A stretch of 8,954 nucleotides of DNA from Nocardioides sp. (lineage in GTDB: Bacteria > Actinomycetota > Actinomycetes > Propionibacteriales > Nocardioidaceae), in assembly GCA_031177735.1 (NCBI GenBank), contig JAPSKJ010000077.1:1-8954 (forward strand), written 5' to 3'. The notes under the pieces are model-generated. The model was given only the letters and a program-made list of their open reading frames with translations. It had not been told where the DNA came from and searched no databases. How positions within the stretch are numbered: the stretch's first letter is position 1; the number at the start of each line of letters is the position of its first letter. The position numbers and the translations under genes are program-made. Below are positions 1 to 5,212 of the stretch, one piece after another.

Positions 1-477
1 GCTGACGGCGTGTGGCCCGAGGGTCTCGGCGGCGAGGGCGGCGACGGCACCTCCGGTGTCGTGGGCGCCGTCACCGGCGGCGAGGGCACCATCGGCTTCG
101 TCGACCACTCCGCCGCCGAGGACAACAACCTCTCGGTCGTCGCCGTCCAGGTCGGCGAGGAGTTCGTCGAGCCCTCCGCCGAGGCTGCCGCGCAGATCCT
201 GTCGGTCTCCGAGCCGGCCGGCCTGACGGACAACGACATGGCGGTCGACCTGGCCCGCGACACCACCGAGTCCGGCGTCTACCCGATCGTCCTGGTCTCC
301 TACCTGCTGGCCTGCCCGACCTACGAGGACGCCGCCGAGGCCGAGCTCGTCAAGGGCTACCTCACCTACGTGCTCTCCCCGGAGGGCCAGGAGGCGGCCG
401 CCAGCGAGGCCGGCTCCGCGCCGCTGAGCGAGGAGTCCGCCGACCAGGCGCTCGCGCTCGTCGACGCGATCAGCTGA
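1..477 (+). CDS. pstS: PstS, periplasmic/lipoprotein phosphate-binding protein of the Pst ABC transporter (C-terminal part)
   Basis: Frame 1 is open from the window edge to TGA at 475-477, giving the last 158 residues of a protein whose start lies upstream. The family binds inorganic phosphate outside the membrane and delivers it to PstC-PstA. Visible PstS signatures are a Gly-rich stretch ending GGDGTSGVV, the segment GTIGFVDHSAAEDNNL (compare GAIGYVEYAYAxxNNL in PstS proteins), then YPIVLVSYLLAC, and a C-terminal helix with YLTYVLSPEGQEAA and GSAPLS. The lipoprotein signal and the N-terminal phosphate-binding loops, including the Arg/Ser-Gly-Thr motif, are outside the window and cannot be checked. 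The fragment is rich in Asp and Glu, as expected for an exported actinobacterial binding protein. It is the first visible gene of pstSCAB and is followed by a strong hairpin 13 bp after its stop. The family call is very secure. The GTG at 10 is internal and not the start. Confidence 0.95.
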   Translation, partial: ADGVWPEGLGGEGGDGTSGVVGAVTGGEGTIGFVDHSAAEDNNLSVVAVQVGEEFVEPSAEAAAQILSVSEPAGLTDNDMAVDLARDTTESGVYPIVLVSYLLACPTYEDAAEAELVKGYLTYVLSPEGQEAAASEAGSAPLSEESADQALALVDAIS

Positions 478-490
478 ACTGCATGAGAAT

Positions 491-522
491 GTGCGGCAGC
501 CCGGTCACCCGGGCTGCCGCAC
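491..522 (+). terminator. Perfect 14-bp hairpin between pstS and pstC (partial terminator, attenuator or mRNA-end stabiliser)
   Basis: GTGCGGCAGCCCGG (491-504) and CCGGGCTGCCGCAC (509-522) are exact inverted repeats around a TCAC loop. The following CTTCGTTG is only weakly T-rich, as is common in high-GC actinobacteria. The hairpin starts 13 bp after the pstS stop and ends 51 bp before the pstC start. Because pstCAB continue in the same direction with no obvious promoter in the gap, I infer partial termination or protection of the pstS mRNA 3' end. Either would keep the binding protein more abundant than the membrane subunits. Confidence 0.8.
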
Positions 523-559
523 CTTCGTTGAGCGCACCACCCGGCAGCAGCATCCCGGC

Positions 560-565
560 AAGGAG
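560..565 (+). promoter_or_regulatory. Ribosome binding site of pstC
   Basis: AAGGAG lies 8 nt before the GTG at 574. It fixes this GTG as the pstC start rather than later in-frame codons. Confidence 0.75.
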
Positions 566-573
566 TCCCCACC

Positions 574-1539
574 GTGACCAGCACCGTTGACGCTCCACCG
601 GACGCGTCCCCGCCCGAGATCCCGGAGCTCGAGGGCAAGACCACCGTCGGCGACCGCGTCTTCCGCGCGCTGGCCGTGGCCGCTGGCTCCCTGATCATGA
701 TCGCGCTCGCCGCGGTCTTCATCTTCCTCGCCATCGAGGGTGCGCCCGGCTTCACCGCCGACGAGCAGCACTACGACGGCAAGGGCAGCTTCATCGGGCT
801 GGTCGTGCCGCTCGTCTTCGGCACGACCTACGCGGCCGTGCTGGCCCTGCTCATCGCGGTGCCCTTCGCGATCGGCATCGCGCTGTTCGTCTCCCACTAC
901 GCCCCGCGGCGCGTCGCGAAGCCGCTCGGCTTCGTCATCGACCTGCTCGCCGCGGTGCCCTCGGTCGTCTTCGGCTTGTGGGGCGGCCTCGCGCTGGGCC
1001 CCTACATCCGGCCCCTGCACGAGTGGCTCCACAACACCCTCGGATTCCTGCCGTTCTTCGACGGCCAGCCCTCCGCGACCGGTCGCACCCTGCTGACCGC
1101 CTCCATCGTGCTGGCCATCATGATCCTGCCGATCATCACGGCGCTGTGCCGGGAGATCTTCAGCCAGACCCCGACCCTGCACGAGGAGGCCGCGCTCGCC
1201 CTCGGAGCGACGCGTTGGGAGATGATCCGCTACGCGGTCTTCCCCTACGCCCGCTCCGGCATGGTCTCGGCGATCATGCTGGGCCTGGGTCGCGCGCTCG
1301 GTGAGACCATGGCCGTGGCCATGGTGCTCTCCTCGAGCCCGATCATCGTGCTCGACATCATCACCAGCGACAACCCGCGCACGATCGCCGCGCACATCGC
1401 CCAGAACTACAAGGAGACGACGCCCGAGAAGGTCGCCGTCCTGATCGCCTGCGGGCTGGTGCTCTTCGCGTTCACCTTCGGTGTCAACGCGCTGGCCCGC
1501 TGGATCGTCGGCCGCGGCGAGAGGAAGCAGGCAGCATGA
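574..1539 (+). CDS. pstC: PstC, phosphate ABC transporter permease subunit
   Basis: This 321-residue inner-membrane protein pairs with PstA to form the channel of the PstSCAB phosphate importer. An Asp/Glu/Pro-rich cytosolic N-terminus (about 1-28) is followed by hydrophobic segments near 32-54, 76-106, 116-145, 172-194, 229-253 and 287-311, matching the usual six-helix PstC layout. The ABC-permease EAA loop is clear at about 204-224 (EEAALALGATRWEMI), the coupling helix that contacts PstB. The conserved GLGRALGETMAVAMV follows at 237-251. The length is normal for PstC. The GTG start is supported by AAGGAG 8 nt upstream. The stop overlaps the pstA start as ATGA, which implies translational coupling. 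The call is very secure. Confidence 0.97.
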   Translation: MTSTVDAPPDASPPEIPELEGKTTVGDRVFRALAVAAGSLIMIALAAVFIFLAIEGAPGFTADEQHYDGKGSFIGLVVPLVFGTTYAAVLALLIAVPFAIGIALFVSHYAPRRVAKPLGFVIDLLAAVPSVVFGLWGGLALGPYIRPLHEWLHNTLGFLPFFDGQPSATGRTLLTASIVLAIMILPIITALCREIFSQTPTLHEEAALALGATRWEMIRYAVFPYARSGMVSAIMLGLGRALGETMAVAMVLSSSPIIVLDIITSDNPRTIAAHIAQNYKETTPEKVAVLIACGLVLFAFTFGVNALARWIVGRGERKQAA

Positions 1540-2576
1540 GCACCCTTGACACCCTCAGCCCCATGGAGGCGGGGCGCCTTCCGCGCAACGCCCCGCTGTT
1601 CGTCGGCGTGGCCGCCCTCGCGGCCGGCGCGCTCGTGGTCGTCCTCGGCGGCTCGCTGGTCCTGGGCGCCGTCACCGCCGCGCTGGTGTTCATCATCGCG
1701 CTGCCGCTGTGGTCGGCCGTCGTCGAGAACCGCCGCGCCGCGGTCGACCGCCTCGTCACCGGACTGGTGTGGACCGCCTTCGCCGTCGCGCTGGTGCCGC
1801 TCATCTGGCTGGTCTGGATGGTGCTCGACCGCGGGCTCGCCACGATCAACCCCGAGTTCCTCACCTACTCGATGCGCAGCGTCATCGGCGACGAGCAGGG
1901 CGGTCTCTACCACGCCCTGATGGGCACGATCGTGATCACGCTCATCGCGACCGCCATCTCGGTGCCGGTCGGCATCTTCGCCGCGATCTACCTGATCGAG
2001 TACGGCAAGGGCACCAAGATGTCGCGGGCGATCACCTTCCTCGTCGACGTCATGACCGGCATCCCCTCGATCGTGGCCGGCCTCTTCGCGTTCGCGATGT
2101 TCGCGCTGATCCTCGGGCCGACCCGGTTCGGCCTCGCCGGCGGCATCGCGCTGACGCTGCTGATGATCCCGACGGTCGTCCGCTCGACCGAGGAGATGCT
2201 CAAGCTGGTGCCCGACGACCTGCGCGAGGCGTCCTACGCCCTGGGGGTGCCGAAGTGGCGCACCATCGCGAAGGTCGTCCTGCCGACCTCGGTCGCGGGC
2301 ATCGTCACCGGTGTCGTGCTCGCGATCTCGCGCGTCATCGGTGAGACGGCGCCGCTGCTGGTGGCGGCCGGCTTCACCAACAACCTCAACACCAACCCGG
2401 TGGACGGGTCGATGATGACCCTGCCGGTCTTCATCTTCACCCAGTTCGGACAGGCGACGGAGAAGGGCTACTCCTACGCTTGGGGCGGCGCGCTGGTGCT
2501 GATCGTCATCGTCATGCTGCTCAACCTGACCGCCCGCATCGTCGGCAAGATCTTCGCCCCCAAGACCGGGCGCTGA
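1536..2576 (+). CDS. pstA: PstA, phosphate ABC transporter permease subunit with N-terminal membrane extension
   Basis: This 346-residue second permease subunit of PstSCAB carries its EAA loop at about 229-250 (REASYALGVPKWRTIAKVVLP). It also has SRVIGETAPLLVAAG (265-279) and, near the N-terminal half of the permease domain, LDRGLATINPEF and VDVMTGIPSIVAGLF (170-184), all typical of PstA. Two extra hydrophobic segments (about 20-40 and 43-62) precede the canonical domain, which begins near residue 68. The protein is therefore about 50 residues longer than the 296-residue E. coli PstA. The ATG at 1536 overlaps the pstC stop by 4 bp and has AGGAAG about 9 nt upstream. A second in-frame ATG at 1563 is possible but would leave the extension intact. 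It is co-transcribed and coupled with pstC, and pstB follows after 29 bp. Confidence 0.97.
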   Translation: MSTLDTLSPMEAGRLPRNAPLFVGVAALAAGALVVVLGGSLVLGAVTAALVFIIALPLWSAVVENRRAAVDRLVTGLVWTAFAVALVPLIWLVWMVLDRGLATINPEFLTYSMRSVIGDEQGGLYHALMGTIVITLIATAISVPVGIFAAIYLIEYGKGTKMSRAITFLVDVMTGIPSIVAGLFAFAMFALILGPTRFGLAGGIALTLLMIPTVVRSTEEMLKLVPDDLREASYALGVPKWRTIAKVVLPTSVAGIVTGVVLAISRVIGETAPLLVAAGFTNNLNTNPVDGSMMTLPVFIFTQFGQATEKGYSYAWGGALVLIVIVMLLNLTARIVGKIFAPKTGR

Positions 2577-2605
2577 GCGCAGAGAGTACGGAGAGAGAAG
2601 AACCC

Positions 2606-3385
2606 ATGGCCACGAGCATCGACGTCTCCGACGTCCACATCTACTACGGCGACTTCAAGGCCGTCGAGGGCGTCAACATGACGGTCAAGGCGCGCTCGGT
2701 CACCGCCTTCATCGGACCCTCCGGCTGCGGCAAGTCGACCTTCCTGCGCACCCTCAACCGGATGCACGAGGTGATCCCGGGCGCCCGGGTCGAGGGCAAG
2801 ATCATGCTGCAGGGCACCGACATGTACGCCCCCGAGGTCGACCCGGTGGCCGTGCGGCGCCAGGTCGGCATGGTCTTCCAGCGGCCCAACCCGTTCCCGA
2901 CGATGTCGATCTACGACAACGTCCTGGCCGGCAACCGGCTCAACTCCAAGCGGATGTCGAAGTCCGAGGCCGACGACATCGTGGAGAAGTCACTGCGCGG
3001 CGCCAACCTCTGGAACGAGGTCAAGGACCGGCTCAACCGGCCCGGGATGGGGCTCTCCGGTGGTCAGCAGCAGCGCCTGTGCATCGCCCGCGCGATCGCC
3101 GTGGAGCCGCAGGTGCTGCTCATGGACGAGCCCTGCAGCGCCCTGGACCCGATCTCGACGGCGGCGATCGAGGACCTCATCCACGAGCTCAAGACGACGT
3201 ACACGATCGTGATCGTGACCCACAACATGCAGCAGGCGGCCCGTGTCTCCGACGAGACCGGCTTCTTCAACCTCAAGGCCGCCGGCCAGCCCGGTCACCT
3301 GGTGGAGTTCAACTCCACCAAGAAGATGTTCACCAACCCCGACAACGAGGCGACCGAGGCCTACATCTCCGGCCGCTTCGGCTGA
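2606..3385 (+). CDS. pstB: PstB, phosphate-importing ABC transporter ATPase
   Basis: This 259-residue cytosolic ATPase drives phosphate import through PstC-PstA. All ABC motifs are present: Walker A GPSGCGKST (37-45), Q-loop FQRPNPFP (91-98, the PNPFP being typical of PstB), signature LSGGQQQR (150-157), Walker B VLLMDEPCSALD (170-181) and H-loop VTHN (204-207, His206). Near the C-terminus, FFNLKAAGQPGHLVEF (220-235) carries a short insertion relative to enterobacterial PstB; from memory such insertions occur in other actinobacterial PstB proteins. The start chosen is the ATG at 2606, preceded by a purine-rich GGAGAGAGAAG. An upstream GTG at 2480 in the same frame would lie inside pstA and add 42 unrelated residues. 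It is the last gene of the pst operon, with no phoU after it. Confidence 0.98.
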   Translation: MATSIDVSDVHIYYGDFKAVEGVNMTVKARSVTAFIGPSGCGKSTFLRTLNRMHEVIPGARVEGKIMLQGTDMYAPEVDPVAVRRQVGMVFQRPNPFPTMSIYDNVLAGNRLNSKRMSKSEADDIVEKSLRGANLWNEVKDRLNRPGMGLSGGQQQRLCIARAIAVEPQVLLMDEPCSALDPISTAAIEDLIHELKTTYTIVIVTHNMQQAARVSDETGFFNLKAAGQPGHLVEFNSTKKMFTNPDNEATEAYISGRFG

Positions 3386-3398
3386 TCGATCCAGCTAC

Positions 3399-3442
3399 CG
3401 GACCTCGCCAGCACCGCCCGCCGGAGGTGCTGACGAGGTCCG
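3399..3442. terminator. Bidirectional terminator hairpin between convergent pstB and pit
   Basis: The arms are CGGACCTCG (3399-3407) plus CAGCACC (3409-3415), and GGTGCTG (3426-3432) plus CGAGGTCCG (3434-3442). They make a 17-bp stem with one mismatch (C3408/A3433) and a 10-nt loop. It fills most of the 65-bp gap between the pstB stop (3385) and the pit stop (3451). No long T-tract follows on either strand, as is usual for high-GC actinobacterial terminators. The symmetry lets it serve both operons. Confidence 0.82.
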
Positions 3443-3450
3443 TTGCTCGT

Positions 3451-4452
3451 TCAGGGGAGCCGGAAGACCACGTGGCACAGCCAGTAGGTCAGGGCGGCCA
3501 TGGTGCCGGCCGCGGGGAAGGTGAACACCCAGGCCAGCAGGATCGACTTCGCGACGCCCCAGCGCACCGCGGAGAGGCGCTTGGTCGCGCCGACGCCCAT
3601 CACCGCCGAGGTGATGGTGTGGGTCGTGGAGATCGGGGCCTCGATGACGTACGCCGTCGTGTAGAGCACCGACGCCGCCACCGACTCCGCGGCGAACCCG
3701 CGCGCCGGGTCGAGGTGGATGATCCGACGGCCCAGGGTGCGCATGATCCGCCACCCACCGGAGTAGGTGCCGAGCGAGATCGCGGCCGCCGCGGAGAAGA
3801 TCACCCAGAAGGGCAGCCCGTCGCTCTCGGCGACGTAGCCGCCGGTGAGCAGGGCCAGGAAGATGACGCCCATCGTCTTCTGGGCGTCCTGCAGGCCGTG
3901 CCCGAGCGCCATCGCGGCCGCCGAGACGGTCTGGGCGATCCGGAAGCCGCGCATCGCCTTGTGCTGGTTGGCCCGGCGGAAGAGCCACATGATCGCGAGC
4001 ATGACCGCGAAGCCGGCGCCGAACGCGAACAGCGGCGAGATGATCATCGGGATGACGACCTTGTTGACCACGGTGTCCCAGCTGACGCCGACCCCGGCGG
4101 CGAGGGCCGAGCCCACCAGGCCGCCGATGAGGGCGTGGGAGGAGGAGGACGGCAGGCCGAAGTACCAGGTGATGATGTTCCAGGCGATCGCGCCGATCAG
4201 GCCCGCCATCACGATGGTCAGCCCGTGCGATCCCTCGGGTGGGGTGATCGTGTCGGAGACGGTGTGGGCGACCTTCTGGCCCAGGAAGGCGCCGACGAAG
4301 TTCATCACCGCGGCGAGCAGGAGCGCGATGCGCGGGGTGAGCGCACGGGTGGAGACCGACGTGGCGATGGCGTTGGCGGCGTCGTGGAAGCCGTTGGTGT
4401 AGTCGAAGACGAGGGCGACGACGACGACCGCGATGATGATCGCGAGGTCCAT
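3451..4452 (-). CDS. pit: Pit-family inorganic phosphate permease
   Basis: This 333-residue polytopic membrane protein belongs to the PiT family, which imports phosphate (in bacteria usually as a neutral metal-phosphate) by proton symport at low affinity. The two family signatures are present in the internally repeated halves: DYTNGFHDAANAIAT (17-31) and ALGHGLQDAQKTMGV (182-196). GLPSSSSHALIGG (99-111) and its partner EAPISTTHTITSAVMGVG (271-288) are also present. About ten hydrophobic segments can be drawn, with a cytosolic basic loop near 158-172 (FRRANQHKAMRGFR). The length is at the short end for the family, like other actinobacterial Pit proteins. The ATG at 4450-4452 lies 40 nt after the DUF47 stop and has no convincing Shine-Dalgarno, so translation may depend on the upstream gene. 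A sulfate or other anion substrate cannot be excluded from sequence, but the pst/ppk setting favours phosphate. Confidence 0.95.
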   Translation of the reverse strand: MDLAIIIAVVVVALVFDYTNGFHDAANAIATSVSTRALTPRIALLLAAVMNFVGAFLGQKVAHTVSDTITPPEGSHGLTIVMAGLIGAIAWNIITWYFGLPSSSSHALIGGLVGSALAAGVGVSWDTVVNKVVIPMIISPLFAFGAGFAVMLAIMWLFRRANQHKAMRGFRIAQTVSAAAMALGHGLQDAQKTMGVIFLALLTGGYVAESDGLPFWVIFSAAAAISLGTYSGGWRIMRTLGRRIIHLDPARGFAAESVAASVLYTTAYVIEAPISTTHTITSAVMGVGATKRLSAVRWGVAKSILLAWVFTFPAAGTMAALTYWLCHVVFRLP

Positions 4453-4492
4453 CAGCGGCGCACCGCCGCGGGCTGGGACGAGGTCACGGGAG

Positions 4493-5110
4493 TCAGGACT
4501 CCTTGACGGCGATCTGCTCGACGGTGTTGGCGACCTTCTCGAAGGCGTCGATCGCGGCCTCGAGCGACTCGACGATGTCCTTGAGCTTGAGCACCTCCAT
4601 GGCCTTGTACTGCCCGGAGAAGAGCTTGGCCAGGATGCGCCGGTGGTTCTTGTCGCCCTGGTTCTCGAGCCGGTTGATCTCGATCCAGTACTCCTCCAGG
4701 GAGCGCATGGACTGCAGCCTGGGCATGGCCTCGGCGGTGAGCTCGGCGCAGCGCTGGAGGACGTCGACCTGGTCGGAGAGCTCGGCGGGGATCTCGGCCA
4801 CCTCGTAGACGAGGATCATGTCGACGACCTCGTCCATCAGGTCCATCACGTCGTCGAGGCCGGAGCCGAGGTGGTAGATGTCCTCGCGGTCGAACGGCGT
4901 CACGAAGGTGGAGTTGACCTTGCGCACGATCTCGTGGGTCGTCTCGTCGGCGGCGTGCTCGGCGTCGCGCATGCGCCGCGCGACGTCGGCCTTGTCGGCG
5001 GTGGCGCTGAGCATCTCGGCGAGCAGGGCGGCCCCGGTCAGGAGGTGTTGCGCGGACTGGGTGAAGTGGTCGTAGAACGTCGTGTCGACCGGTCGGAAGC
5101 GCAAACGCAC
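4493..5110 (-). CDS. DUF47 / PhoU-like protein, accessory or regulator of Pit
   Basis: This 205-residue, mainly helical cytosolic protein has no membrane segment. It matches the DUF47 (PhoU-divergent) family, whose genes typically sit next to pit and whose members are thought to regulate or assist Pit. Repeated acidic helices show the metal-binding style of PhoU: EHAADETTHEI (51-61), DREDIYHLGSGLDDVMDLMD (74-93), INRLENQGDKNHRRIL (145-160), and a final helix at about 175-195 beginning KLKDIVESLE. GTG at 5108-5110 is the start because AGGAG (complement of 5117-5121) lies 6 nt upstream. pit follows after 40 nt, so the two form an operon. It is the only PhoU-superfamily gene in the window, so it should not be annotated simply as the Pst regulator PhoU. 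The biochemical role is inferred from family and neighbourhood. Confidence 0.92.
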   Translation of the reverse strand: MRLRFRPVDTTFYDHFTQSAQHLLTGAALLAEMLSATADKADVARRMRDAEHAADETTHEIVRKVNSTFVTPFDREDIYHLGSGLDDVMDLMDEVVDMILVYEVAEIPAELSDQVDVLQRCAELTAEAMPRLQSMRSLEEYWIEINRLENQGDKNHRRILAKLFSGQYKAMEVLKLKDIVESLEAAIDAFEKVANTVEQIAVKES

Positions 5111-5116
5111 GGAGAA

Positions 5117-5121
5117 CTCCT
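5117..5121 (-). promoter_or_regulatory. Ribosome binding site of the DUF47 gene
   Basis: AGGAG on the minus strand, 6 nt before the GTG at 5108-5110. It decides the start codon. Confidence 0.75.
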
Positions 5122-5146
5122 GGCGTGGGGTGGACGAACGGCCATC

Positions 5147-5177
5147 ATGGTAGGGGAGGCGCGCTCGTCGGCCACAA
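5147..5177 (-). promoter_or_regulatory. Candidate promoter for the DUF47-pit operon
   Basis: On the minus strand, TTGTGG (complement of 5172-5177) and TACCAT (complement of 5147-5152) are separated by 19 bp. TACCAT fits the TAnnnT actinobacterial -10 consensus. The -35 match is partial and the spacer is long. The predicted start near 5140 would give a leader of about 30 nt containing the AGGAG site. It lies after the ppk hairpin, consistent with independent transcription. Confidence 0.35.
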
Positions 5178-5191
5178 AGCAGCCGCGGCGG

Positions 5192-5212
5192 GGCCGGCCC
5201 CGGGGGCCGGCC
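5192..5212 (-). terminator. GC-rich hairpin at the ppk stop codon
   Basis: GGCCGGCC occurs at 5192-5199 and again at 5205-5212. Because the sequence is self-complementary, the two copies form an 8-bp stem around a 5-nt CCGGG loop, extendable by two C:G pairs. The outer CCGCGG copies at 5183-5188 and 5217-5222 could lengthen the stem into the last ppk codons. There is no T-tract. It directly abuts the ppk stop (5213-5215) and probably ends or protects the ppk transcript. Confidence 0.6.

Noticed and set aside
10..12. GTG as a start codon for the first gene
   Set aside because: The frame is open to base 1 and the protein begins in the middle of the PstS fold, so the gene simply continues beyond the window.
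505..1395. Minus-strand open frame of 296 codons antisense to pstC
   Set aside because: Asp/Arg/Gly/His-rich low-complexity translation opposite a clear six-helix permease.
1468..1490. PHO-box-like GTTCACC inside pstC
   Set aside because: It lies in coding sequence for the conserved last membrane helix, and the neighbouring TCA is 12 rather than 11 nt away, so it looks like codon coincidence.
2480..2605. Upstream GTG start for pstB
   Set aside because: It would lie inside pstA and add 42 Arg-rich residues absent from PstB proteins. The ATG at 2606 begins the conserved sequence and has a purine-rich leader.
3079..4506. + strand open frame of 475 codons running from inside pstB across pit
   Set aside because: It crosses the terminator hairpin and opposes pit. 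The composition is Arg/Gly/Asp/His-rich shadow sequence, while both pstB and pit have complete family motifs.
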